A stretch of 64,000 nt of DNA, taken from NCBI GenBank assembly GCA_905221605.1, contig CAJNDS010002348.1, positions 292,501-356,500 of the forward strand, in the 5' to 3' direction. The translations under genes and the position numbers were made by a program. The notes below the pieces were generated by a model. The model saw nothing but the letters and a program-made list of their open reading frames with translations, was not told the DNA's origin and did no database searches. Every line of letters starts with the position of its first letter. Positions within the stretch are counted from its first letter, which is position 1. This DNA comes from Symbiodinium natans (lineage: Eukaryota > Sar > Dinophyceae > Suessiales > Symbiodiniaceae). Positions 51,859 through 62,046 of the stretch are shown here, piece by piece.

Positions 51859-52137
51859 TGCGCTTACCTACCGTTTGCGCATAAGAACCCCAAAAGATTT
51901 TTTTACAAAAGCCCTATATTAACAAAAAAAGAGGAAGAATTTTTGTTTTTTGATTTTCTGGGTTCTTACGCAATTGCTAGTTATGCCTGTCTCCTGTGGG
52001 GGGGGGGGGGGAGGGCTTCTTTTTGGCCCAGGATGATGGTCCACACTGTGCGCGTGTGTACTCTCTAGAGACATGTCTACGTGCATCGTTGTTCTTGAGA
52101 AGGCAGATGTCAAATTCAATTAGGGTTTAGGGTTTAG

Positions 52138-52393
52138 AGTTTTGGGCCAAGTCATTGCCTTTCTTGGGGCCTTTGTATGGCTGTTGTTGCAGTATGTTGG
52201 AAAGTTGAGACCTAGATCTTGCCTCCACAAGCGAAAGAGGGTAATGAAAGGTCGCGAGGACACGTACTGGAACACTCATGAGCCACAGACAAACAAGAGA
52301 CTTTCCGATAGAATATATGTGTGTGTTGGCATCTCTGTCAAACTGCAGACAGATCCAAGGAAGCAACTCGATTGCATGTCAGACCTAGCTTAA
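52138..52393 (+). CDS. Terminal exon with telomere-unit acceptor
   Basis: After TTTAG of a tract: VLGQVIAFLGAFVWLLLQYV, a hydrophobic segment, then basic KLRPRSCLHKRKRVMKGRED and polar TYWNTHEPQTNKRLSDRIYV, ending CMSDLA, TAA. 85 codons, uniform coding character. Probably the C-terminus of a membrane protein. Unknown family. Confidence 0.5.
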
Positions 52394-52566
52394 AAGTAGG
52401 ATTTGCCTAACAAGCTGTTGTCTAGCTAGGCCCCGATACTCAGGCTGACAGAACTTGGATAATCAGCTTTGGAAAATTCAAATCACCAACTAGTCCAAGA
52501 CTCATGACTCATAAGGGTTCCATGTAGAGTTTCTGGGCGCTTTACCAGGCATTAGGTGTGTCCCGC

Positions 52567-52752
52567 TGGCATGAGCCAGCGCGCCTGCATTGCTGCTCTT
52601 CACGGGTGATCTTTGCAGGGAGGGCTCAGCATATGTACACACACACATGCTCCTAAACACCAGGCCTTATGAATGTGGATAAACAGGTTTATCTGTTTCG
52701 CCAGAGGAGACTGAGGAAACGAGACCCTGGACATCACGAGCCCCCAAATTGA
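52567..52752 (+). CDS. Two exon candidates
   Basis: About 52556-52610 (VCPAGMSQRACIAALHG) and 52687-52752 (after ATAAACAG; VYLFRQRRLRKRDPGHHEPP, N, TGA). Unknown products. Confidence 0.36.
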
Positions 52753-52799
52753 GGTCAGGGTTTTGGGGTTCAGGACCCTAACCCCCAAACCCTAAACCC

Positions 52800-53200
52800 C
52801 AACGGTTCAGGGTGTCAGGGCGAAAGCCCTGGGGAAGACCCCAACCCAACCCCAAAACCCCTCCGCAACGAGTCAAAGGGCAGCGGACTCCCGCACTGAA
52901 AGGCCCAGACGACGACCACGACGACGATTCGTCTTCTTTTTGCTATTTCTTCTGCTACTCCTACTCCCAATTCCTATTCCTACTCCTTTTCCTATTCCTA
53001 TTCCTACCTTAAGCCCTCCACCTTAAGCCTCACTCCCTAAACCCTAAACCCTAAACCCTAAACCCTAAGCCCTACTCCTTGAGCCCCAACCCTAAGCCTC
53101 ACTCCTCAACCCCAACCCTGAACCTCACTCCTCCACCCTAACCAAACCCTAAATTTTAGGCCTAGCGGCACGGGCCGGCCCCCGCCCCGCAAAACAGGAA
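52800..53200. other. No firm gene; TTCCTA microsatellite
   Basis: An Asp-rich GACGAC block (52905-52930), a TTCCTA/CTCCTA repeat (52955-53008) and CCCTAAA variants (53035-53150). Confidence 0.5.
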
Positions 53201-54470
53201 ACCTCGAAGTGGGCATCGTTTTGTTTTTGTTTTTCTGCTCCGTCTTTATTCCGCTGCCCTGTCTGTCACCCCCCCCCCTCTCCCCCCAACTCTTTCTCCG
53301 TCCTCTCCTCCGTCCTTTCTCCAGCGCGCGCGCGCGCGCGCACCCGCATCAGGAGCATCATTGGGGTTGGTTTGGGAGCCCAAAAGACATTCTAAGCATG
53401 CGTTTTGCCTTCGAAAAACCTTCAGAAAACGCTGTAAACACGTGTTTTTGAGCTTGGGAAGCCTTTTGGAACCGAGGAAGAGAGAGCATCATGAGCATCA
53501 GCGGCCTCCCCCAGGCCATCCGAAACCTCCTGAAACACGCCGATTATATGTGCTTGAACGCTTGCGTGCCCACCAAACCCCCAAAAGCAACACCCCGAAT
53601 GCCCTTAAGCGCATTCGGGGTCCTGCTGTTCGGGTGTTTTGTAGGCACGAAGCCGTTCGAGCGCGTAAAATGAGCGATTTTAGGGGCGTTTTTACGTGGA
53701 CCCACAAAACACTCGGTATTTACGAGGTTTTCTGCTGTTGGAACACCCCCCCAAACCGAGCATCATGAGCATCAGCTGGGTCTCTGGGCCGTCGGCCCGG
53801 AGGCCCACGAAGCCCATGAGAAGCGATGGCTCGATGATGCGCCCGGACCCCCGCGCATCAGCAGCATCAGCAGACCCCCCCCCGGACGTGGGTTTCGATG
53901 ATGCGCACTTTGGGGGCGGGTCAAGGGCAACAGGGGTGGGGGTCGGAGGCACGCGTGAAAAACCTCATAAAAACACGGTATTTACGGTGATTTCAGCGTT
54001 TTTCAGCGTTTTTTATTGCCTTGGGCCCGCGGGCCAGGGCTGCTGATGCTCATGATGCTCGCCTGGTTTTGGGCTTCCGGTACCCCCCCCAAACCTTGAA
54101 AAACGTGGTTTCGGCCTGGCGCGCGCCCCATGTGAAAAGCTAGGGCCGATGATGCGCGCCCGTGAGGGTTTAATGGGGTGCTGCGGGTGTTTTGTGGCCT
54201 CGGTTTTTCGTAAAAACCCATGGTTTTTACGAGGTTTTCGTGCTTTTCGCACCACCGCGTGTTGCGTCCCCTTGGATGCCGTTTTGGAGGCCTCCCGAAG
54301 GGCCCCGCGCGAATTTGAAGCAATTTTGGGCGGGGTCGGCGGCTCGGGCGCTCGCCCCTTAAAGCTAGCGCTTTAGTGCGACGCGGGCTTCGCCCTGGAC
54401 CACGGGCGGCGCGGGGGCCGGATTTAAGAGCCTCCGGCTCAAGCCGCCGACCCCGCTGGAGCATAGTTGA
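53200..54470. repeat. GC-rich repeat block without telomere units
   Basis: Recurring words: GAGCATCATGAGCATCAGC (53484, 53757; inverted at about 54038), GGTATTTACGAGGTTTTC-like (53717, 53976, 54222), GATGATGCGC (four times), a (GC)n at 53323-53342 and GCGGGGTCGGCGGC with its inverse GCCGCCGACCCCGC (54326, 54442). Open frames on both strands are probably repeat artefacts. May be a retroposon cluster. Confidence 0.6.
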
Positions 54471-54511
54471 AAGGTTTAAACGCGTTCGTTAGGTCACAGG
54501 ATGCCAAAGTT

Positions 54512-54652
54512 GGTGGGGGGGGGGGTAGGGGGCAGGGGGGGGGGTGGGGGGGGGTTGGGGGGGGGGGGGGGTAGGGGGGGGGGGGAGGGGGGGGGGGGGG
54601 GGGGGTAGGGGGGGGGGTAGGGGGGGGGGGGGGGGGGGTAGGGGGGGGAGGT
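54512..54652. repeat. G-homopolymer block with TA interruptions
   Basis: About 140 bp of G runs split by GTAGGGG and GTTGGGG, as if a telomere-like unit had lost its T and A residues. Confidence 0.95.
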
Positions 54653-54786
54653 TTTCACCTCCTTTTCTTATTCAACATGCCGCCAGGGTCGGCGGACCCT
54701 AAACCCTAAACCTTAAACCCTAGACCCTAAACCCGAAACCCTAAACCCTAGACCCTAAACCCAGCCCCGTAACCTGTAAATATCAG

Positions 54787-55011
54787 GTCTGCCGCCCCAC
54801 GTGCGGTAGCGGCCCCGGTCGCGGCTCCGGCAAGCAGCATCCACTCGCCCAGCCCGTCTCACACCATCCTCGCCGCTCTGGCTCACTTGGGTTTAGGGTT
54901 TAGGGTTTAGGGTTTAGGGTTTAGGGTTTAGGGTTTAGGGTTTAGGGTTTAGGGTTTAGGGTTCCTAAAGCCGTGAGCAGCGCCCTGACCCATATCGGCC
55001 CAGGGCCCATA
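54787..55011 (+). CDS. Two-exon candidate chain
   Basis: Exon 54787-54890 (after TATCAG; Ala/Pro/Ser-rich, AAPRAVAAPVAAPASSIHS, then TILAALAHL) and about 54971-55011 (after CCTAAAG; VSSALTHIGPGPI) agree in phase. Composition resembles a transit peptide. It could be the 5' part of the CPOX gene downstream, but this is unproven. Confidence 0.42.
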
Positions 55012-55392
55012 GGGTTTAGGGCTTAATTAGGGTTTAGGGCTTAGGGTTTAGGGCTTAGCGCTTGGGGCTGATGGCTCAGGGTTTCGGGTTTAGGGCTTAT
55101 AAGGCTTAGGGTCTAGGGTTCAGGGTCTAGGGTCTGGGTTGATGTTCAGGGTTGACGGTTCGGATGTTTTGGGGTTTAGGGGTCATAAGTCTAGGGCCGT
55201 GTTTTTTTGTAATTCATGTTTGCTTTTTTTGTGGTTGCCATTATTCTGCTCGTCACTTTGTTTCCTTGTGGGCGTTACGGGGGGGGGGGGGGGGGGACTT
55301 TTGAGGGTTTGTCTTTGGGGCACTTCGGGCAGGGCATAGTGCGCACAGACTAAGGAGGGCGAGGGGTTCGGGCTTCAGGGTTTCGGGCGCAG

Positions 55393-55466
55393 AGCCCAGT
55401 CTATACGCGCGAAGAATAGCGGGATGAAGCACATAATTAAAGCCAGCCAGCTTGGGGAAAAGCTTC
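55393..55466 (+). CDS. Exon candidate
   Basis: After GGGCGCAG: AQSIRAKNSGMKHIIKASQL, GEKL up to CTTC|GTTTCC. Unknown product. Confidence 0.4.
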
Positions 55467-55624
55467 GTTTCCAGAACCCCCCCCCCCCCCAAACTCTCCA
55501 CCCCTAAACCCATAAACCCTGAACCTCTAACCTTCTAAACCCCAAGTCACAGAACCCTGAACCCCTATAAGCCCAGAACCCTCAACTCGCCCAACACCGT
55601 CTCAGCCCTGATCCCTAAACCCCT

Positions 55625-55836
55625 ACCTGGAGGTTCATGAGTACTTAGAGATTAGGATTTTGGGCTTAATTGGGGTTTAGGGTTTAGGATTTAGGGTTTA
55701 GGGTTTAGGGTTTAGGGGTTAGGGCTTGGGGTTCAGGGGGGGACTTATGAGCAGGGTAGCTCCGGAATCAACCATATTAGTAGCTCACTTGCAACCCTAC
55801 TTAGTACGTACCCGAATGTGAACCTGGAAGGTAAAC
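55625..55836. mobile_element. MITE family A copy with telomere units inside
   Basis: Left CTACCTGGAGGTTCATGAGT, right ...GTGAACCTGGAAGGT imperfect inverted; a TTTAGGG tract (55674-55722) lies in the interior. Confidence 0.55.
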
Positions 55837-56043
55837 CTGAACGCTTATTGTGCCGGGAAACTCCTTCAGGCCTTAGCGGGTTTGGGGTTTGGGGTTTGGG
55901 GTTTAGGGTTTAGGGTTTAGGGGACTAGGGTTTGGGGGTTAGGACTTGGGGTTGGGGTTTTGGGGTTTACAGTTCGGGGCTGGGGGTTGCTGGCGCATAG
56001 GGGTCACAGGGGGTCTAGTTCGATGGATCCGGGCTTACTTCAG

Positions 56044-56109
56044 ATCGCCAACTTTTGCTCCTCTTTGGGAACCGTCACTGTACACATGTTTCGAGCCACC
56101 CCAAATCAG
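56044..56109 (+). CDS. Exon in phase with CPOX, possible N-terminal part
   Basis: Twenty-two codons between TACTTCAG and a canonical CAG|GTAGCC: IANFCSSLGTVTVHMFRATP, NQ. Phase 0 at its end fits the first CPOX exon. Ser/Thr with Arg would suit a targeting sequence. Confidence 0.55.
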
Positions 56110-56275
56110 GTAGCCAAAAAGACTCGAGCTTCCATTTGAGGGTTATAACCTTAGGGGACCTAGAACCCTAATTAGAAGTACCCATGAACCCTAAACCCCA
56201 ACCCCAAACCCCGAACACCAAACACCAAACCCCCAAACCCTAAACCCTAAACCCTAAACCCTAAACCTGTAGTAG

Positions 56276-56413
56276 GACTTCGGGCGTTTGGGGCTCTTCT
56301 CTGAGGCCGTGACCGGGGCGGCGATGTTGGCCGGCGGCCGGCGGCGAGTGCGCAAGGGGACGGCAGTGAGATCTGCGGCCGCTGTCATGGAGAAGTACAC
56401 CTCCATGTGCAAG
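56276..56413 (+). CDS. CPOX exon 1
   Basis: 46 codons from GTAGTAG to AAG|GAGGGG (GA donor). Contains AVRSAAAVMEKYTSMCK just before the catalytic domain. Confidence 0.82.
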
Positions 56414-58560
56414 GAGGGGAGGGTTTAGGGTGCAGGGTTTAGGGTTTAGGGTTTAGGGTTTGGGCTTTAGGGTGTAGGGTTTTAGGGTTTTAGGGTTTAA
56501 GGGTTTAAGGTTTAAGGGTCTAAGGCTTTAAGGGTTTAGGGGTTTAAGGGTTTAAGGGTTTAGGGTTTAGGGTTTAGGGCTTAGGGTTGCGAGGGGGAGG
56601 TTCTAAAGTTTCAAAGCCGGAAGTCAAAGTTTCCTAGCTTAAATGTCGTTCCTTCATTGGTCTGATCTTGCGAGAAGCACAAAGAGTCAAAACAAGGTCC
56701 CCCCCCCCAAAAAAAAAAAAAAAAAAACGACACATCTTAAAAAGGGGGAACTACATTTGAAGGTTTGGGTCCGGAGTCTAGGTGGGGTCTAGGAAATCAA
56801 CCACCCCTCCCATCCCGCGGAAGTCGCTGGTGCCACTTCTTGAAAGAGTCAATCCTGAGCCCTGCAGAAGCCCCCCACAAAGCCAAAACTCCACAAAGCT
56901 TATAAACCCCAAACCCTAAAGCCCTATGAGGGTTAGACCCTACGAACCCTAACATCCTATCACCCGAAACCCCAAACCCCAAACCCCAAACCCCAAACCC
57001 CAAACCCCAAACCCCAAACCCTAAACCCTAAACCCTAAACCCTAAACCCTAAACCCCCAAACCGGCGCTTGGGACCCGAGGAGACGGATGCCCCAGATTC
57101 CATGCGCCGGCGATTTGAGGCAGTTGTGGCCGAGGCGCAGGCGAACATCTGCAAGGCTCGGGTGTTTAGGGTTTAGGGTTTAGGGTTTGGGGTTTAGGGT
57201 TTGGGGTTTAGGGTTTAGGGTTTAGGGTTCAGGGGCAAGGCCGGGTTTGGGGGTTTTCCACCAGGGTTTTGGGGGTTTGGGGGGTTTTAGGGGTCTTAGG
57301 GGCTTTGGGGGTTTAACTAGGGTTTTGGGGTTTTGGGGTTTTAGGGTTTAGGGTTTAGGGTTTGGGGTTTTAGGGGTTTACAGGGTTCTAGGGCGTATCG
57401 TTGAGGGTCTAAGCCCTGACCCCTAAGCCCGGGCTAGGCTGCAGGATTTAAGAGGCACTCATTCACTGGCTATTGGAGCATGTTGCTTTACCCCTTTTTT
57501 GGGGTTCTGGGATCCTATTTTTGCTACCTTGTACCTAAAAAGGTATATGCCTTCTTTTCTAGGGTCCACTCCAAAGTCTTCGGGTTCCTATTAGAGGGTG
57601 ACCTGCCAGGCCATTGAGGACTGCGACGGTGGTGCCAAGTTCCTCGTCACTGCGGGGGGGTTTTCGGGTGTATAGGGGTTTAGTAGGGGTTTAGGGTTTG
57701 GGGTGTGGGGGTTTAGGGGTTCAGGGGTCAGAGTTTAGGGTTTAGGGTTTAGGTTCCTCGTCACTGCCGGGGGGTCAATATGCAGTGGACACAGCTATAA
57801 CCCTGTAGCCCTGTAACGCTGGTAGCCCAGGAATCGCTGGAGTCCCTGAATAGCCGATGAGAAACACCCTAAACCCTAAACCCTGAACCCTGAACCCTAA
57901 ACCCTAAACCTAAACCCTAAACCCTAAACCCAAGCATTTAGTGAATTTAGGGTTTCTGGTTCACGGCCAAGGGGTTCAGCATTCAGAAGGAAGGAGCTTG
58001 CATGCTCCAGGGGTTTACGGTTGGAGGGTTGCTTGGCAGAGTAGTCCGTAGCCTTCAACCTCGGGGCAGGACAACCCATATCGCTAACGCTAAACACATG
58101 GAACCCTGAACCCTAAACCCTAAGCCAATATCATAAGAACCCCATACCCTAAACCCTAAACCCTAAACCCTAAACCCTAAACCCTAAACCCTAAACCCTA
58201 AACCAGGTTCTCCACAGAGCCCTACACACGTGGCGAGAGGGGCGGGGGTGGAGTTGCCCGCGTGCTCCAAAACGGCAACGTTTTTGAGAAGGCCGGGGTG
58301 AACCTTAGCGCCACTTGCCTCATGTCAGCAAGGGTTTAGGGTTTAGGGTTTAGGGTTTAGGGTTAAGCGTTAAGGGTTCGAGTTTTTAAACCTCTTAGGT
58401 CTTAGGTAGCTATAACTTGATGGTTAGTATGTTTTCAGGCAAGAAGATGGTAAACTTGGAGGTCTAGGTATAGGGCTCAGCTCCACAACCGTCAGAGGGG
58501 CAAGATGTCAGACATGCTCGGATGCCCAGTAGTACCCTTATTCCTTTTTTTTTTTTTTTT

Positions 58561-58591
<31 letters not shown>

Positions 58592-61175
58592 TTGGGTTCC
58601 CTTATAAACCCCGTTAAGCAACAAAAGGGCACCCTTTTTGAGCCTAGGTTACTGGGCAGCCTAGCATGTTGGGTCTTGTTGAGGGCTGAGATGGAACACG
58701 AAGCGGAGCCTTGACCTCCCGCTTTAGCGTTGCGTGTATGGGTCTTGCTGAGGCAACTGGGTGTTGACACCCTAAACCCTAAACCCTAAACCCTAAACCC
58801 TAAACCCTAAACCCTAAACCTTAAACACTACACCCGATAAGGTTTCGGGTTTACCTTCAGGGGCTTGGGCTTTGGGTTTTGCGGCTAAGGGGTGTGGGCC
58901 CTCCGTTGTCGCAAGCTGCGCAGTTCAGGGTTTGGGGTTCGAGGGTTAGGGTTTTAGGCCTTTAGCAAGGCTTCAGGGTTTTTGGGGTTTTAGGTGTCAG
59001 GGTTTGAGGGTTTCAGGGTTTCAGGGTTTCAGGGTTTCAGGGTTTTAGGGTTTTAGGGGTTTAGGGGTTCAGGGGTTTAGGGGCTTAGGGTTTAGGGTTT
59101 CGGGATGATTGTTTGGGGTTTTAGGTTTTGGGGGTTTCGGTTTTGAGGTTTGGGGTTTAACTTAGGGTTTAGGGTTTTGGTTTTAAGGTTTAGGGTTTAG
59201 GGTTTAGGGTTTAGGGTTTAGGGTTTAGGGTTTAGGGTTTAGGGTTTAGGGTTTAGGGTTTAGGGTTTAGGGTTTAGGGTTTGAGGTCGTCTACGGCGAG
59301 ATGCCCGAGTCGGCCCTGAACGCGGCCACTGAGCGGGGGGCCGACCGCGCAGGCGGCAGTTGCTTCCTAGACTTCCAGTCAGAGCTCGTACCTTGGGTTT
59401 AGGGTTTAGGGTTTAGGGTTTAGGGTTTGGGGTTTGGGGTTTGGGGTTTGGGGTTTGGGGTTTGGGGTTTGGGGTTTAGGGTTTAGGGTTTAGGGTGTAG
59501 GGTTTAGGGTTTAGGGTTTAGGGTTTAGGGTTTGGGGTAGTCAAGGTTTCGATCCGCCCCTTGTTTAAACAGTCCTTGATAGGGATCATAATCGGGAGTA
59601 CTAGAATCGCTATTAAGGACCGTAGAACAAGGAACATCCCAACTCGTACCCCCAAGGTCGTACCCCAAAAGTTTCCCTGAATGTAGCCCTAGTGTGGCCC
59701 GTATAGTCCGCTAGAGGACCTCCCCAAACCCGAGGGCACAACCTGAGATTCCAAGGTAGAGTCCCAAGATACAGTGATAAACCCAAGTCCTCGTCTGATT
59801 ATCAATTCGTTTCTGGGACAAGACTAAGAGTAGTTTCAGGGTTAGGGTTTAGGGTTTAGGGTTGAGGGTTTAGGGTTTAGGGTTTAGTGATGGGAAGGAG
59901 GCCGTCCAGAGCTCTATGCTCCCGGAGCCTGATCCAATTCTGGCTCTTGTAGGCTTTGGGGCTTAGAGTTTGGGACCCTAAACCCTAAGCCCAAACCCTA
60001 AACCCTAAGCCCCAAACCCTAAACCCTGAACCCTAAACCCTGAACCCTAGACCGTAGACCCTAAACCCTATCCGCCCTACTTCCTGCAAGGCGGAAAGCT
60101 GAAGCCCGGTCAGAAGGTCCCTTTCTTCGCTTGCGGCCTGTCCTCTGTGATGCATCCCAAGACGCACGGCAAGTCGGTTTCGAGTTTTGGGTTAGGGCTT
60201 AGGGCTTAGGGCTTAGGGCTTAGGGCTTAGGGCTTAGGGTTTAGGGTTTAGGGTCTAGGGTCTAGGGTTTGGGGATGCGTACTTAGGCGAACTCGGGGCG
60301 CAGGGGCGTTCTCTGTTGGGGTCTCGGGTCTGGGGCGTCTAAAAGCCCTGTAAGCCCCCTTCTTAAGGGGCTTCAAACAGGGCACAGGTTCATCGGGTTT
60401 GTAAGGCGTATAGGGTTTAGGGTTTAGGGTTTAGGGTTTAGGGTTTAGAGAGTTGAGGGCTTGTGGGGTTCAGAGGGTCTCCGGAATTTCCGGGCTTCCG
60501 CTGCCGCGTTGTTTTGGGGCGTGGCAGTCAATGATCCGTCCTTCCAGCGTCTCCAGCGTAGCCTCCCACCCTAAACCCTAAACCCTAAACCCTAAAACCC
60601 TAAAACCCTAAAACCCTAAAACCCTAAAACCCTAAAACCCTAAAACCCTAAAACCCTAAAACCCTAAAACCCTAAATCCCTAAATCCCTAAATCCCTAAA
60701 ACCCTAAACCAACCTCGACACCTAAGCCCTGCCACGGTCCGGTTGGAAGCACCACTTGCTCCACAGACTCGAAAATCCTGGGTATACCCAAGCTGAAGTT
60801 TGAACTTGAAAGCCATCCCTAAATCAGGATTCAGGGTGTAGGGTGTAGGACTAGGGTTTAGGGTCGTGGTTTTCTGGAGTTTGGGGTTTGGGGTTTTGGG
60901 GTTTTTGGTTTTGGGGGCTTAGTGGTACCCTCAAGCTTGAAACCCCGTGAAAAGCAACGAGTCCTGGAGCCATTTCTGAGGGTAGCCGAACTTTACGTAG
61001 GTTTCACGGTTTTAGGGTTTAGGGTTTGGGGCTTACCTTTTAGGGTTTGTGGCTCAGGACCCTAAACCCTAAACCCTAAGCCCCCAAAACCCTCAACCAG
61101 GAATCCCCACTGCCCCACCATGCACTTCAACTACCGCTACTTTGAGACGGAGACCGGCCAATGGTCTGCCGGCCG
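56276..61175 (+). CDS. Coproporphyrinogen III oxidase (oxygen-dependent), 3' part missing
   Basis: CPOX/HemF converts coproporphyrinogen III to protoporphyrinogen IX by O2-dependent decarboxylation, in haem and chlorophyll synthesis; a plastid location is expected in algae. Seven exons (56276-56413, 57081-57161, 57610-57652, 58218-58309, 59286-59352, 60091-60160, 61101-61175) join without a frame break. Family blocks appear in order: RRRFEAVVAEAQANICKAR, DGGAKF, RGGGGVARVLQNGNVFEKAG, NLSVVYGEMP, PFFACGLSSVMHPKNPHCPT, HFNYRYFE. Exon 1 is Arg/Ala/Ser-rich (GGRRRVRKGTAVRSAAA), like a transit or linker region. The next conserved block (WWFGGG..DLTP) was not found up to 64000, so the gene runs past the window or has lost its C-terminal third. 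Introns of 448-976 bp are rich in telomere-type repeats. Donors are GA, GT, ambiguous, GC, GC, GA and GT; acceptors are all AG. Confidence 0.93.
57081..57161 (+). CDS. CPOX exon 2
   Basis: 27 codons, CCCGAG to CGG|GTGTTT. The family's first conserved helix (RFEAVVAEAQANIC). Confidence 0.92.
57610..57652 (+). CDS. CPOX exon 3
   Basis: CTGCCAG to GTCACTG; carries AIEDCDGGAKF. The junction G could belong to either side (GC..CA or CG..AG). Confidence 0.85.
57639..57773. repeat. Direct repeat of the exon 3 end flanking a G-rich insert
   Basis: GTTCCTCGTCACTGCGGGGG (57640) recurs as GTTCCTCGTCACTGCCGGGG (57753), bracketing about 90 bp of TTTAGGGG-like sequence. Confidence 0.88.
58218..58309 (+). 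CDS. CPOX exon 4
   Basis: CTCCACAG to CTTAGC|GCCACT (GC donor). Holds the Gly-rich motif and VLQNGNVFEKAGVNLS. Confidence 0.93.
58517..58664. mobile_element. 148-bp MITE, family C, with T26-G21 expansion
   Basis: Homologous to 39082-39195 (GATGCCCAGTAGTACCCTT ... AGCCTAGGTTACTGGGCAGC, CTAG). Where that copy has T5G5, this one has T26 (58545-58570) and G21 (58571-58591). Lies in CPOX intron 4. Confidence 0.85.
59286..59352 (+). CDS. CPOX exon 5
   Basis: GGTTTGAG to GCGCAG|GCGGCA (GC donor). Completes SVVYGEMP. Confidence 0.92.
59396..59535. repeat. TTTAGGG / TTTGGGG mixed tract
   Basis: A block of eight or nine TTTGGGG units between TTTAGGG units, in CPOX intron 5. Confidence 0.95.
60091..60160 (+). 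CDS. CPOX exon 6
   Basis: CCTGCAAG to CCCAA|GACGCA (GA donor). Carries VPFFACGLSSVMHP. Confidence 0.93.
61101..61175 (+). CDS. CPOX exon 7
   Basis: AACCAG to CCG|GTTTTGGG. Starts the NPHCPTMHFNYRYFE block; ends with ETETGQWSAG, before the expected WWFGGG. Confidence 0.92.
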
Positions 61176-62046
61176 GTTTTGGGTTTCGGGCTTAGGGTTT
61201 AGGGCTTCGGGTGTTTAGGGATATAGGGTGTTTAGGGCTTAGGGTGTTTAGGGCTTGCGGCTTCGGGGCTTCGGATTATTTTAAGGCGGCTTTGTAGGGC
61301 TTAGTTGTTTTCAGTTGCTCACGGTTGAAGGCTTCGAGGGTTTCGGGCTCTCGGGTGCAAAATATGGGTTCGGTTGAGCTGAGCCCTCCACGGGATTATC
61401 AACACCCCCCCCCCCCCCCCCCCCCCATTAGAATCCCTATCTTTTTGTGGCAGCTGAGGGTTTGGGGTTTTCGAGTTTGGGGTTTGGGGTTTGGGGTTTA
61501 GGGTTTGGGGTTTAGGGTTTAGGGGTTTAGGGTTTAGGGTTTTCGATTTTGGGGTTTAAGGTTAGGGTTTGTGTTCTGCTCGTAAAAGGGGGGACATCCT
61601 AACCTTCTCCCGAAGATGGCACTTCCAGGGTCCCCGTTGGCGGGATTTTTCGGGCGGGGGGGGGGGGGTTAGGGTTTTGGGTCTAAACCCTAGGGGGGGG
61701 GGGGGGGGGGGGTTAGGGTTTTGGGTCTAAACCCTAAACCCTAAACCCTAAACCCTAAACCCTAGGGTTTGGGGTTTAGGGTTTATGGTTTAGGGTTGGC
61801 TTGGAAGACCCGGGCCGCCCTGGGGGAGGGAGTATGGCTGACTCCCCAATCCCAGGGTAGAGAAGAAACCAACCAATGCATAAACTCACATACAGATATA
61901 TGGATAAACGTACACACACAATATATGTATAGATGTATATATGTATATATACATATGTATGTGACTATATCCGTATATAATACATATAACTATATATATA
62001 TATATATATTATAGTTCTTGTTTTTGGCGCCAGCGCCCCTTTGCAG

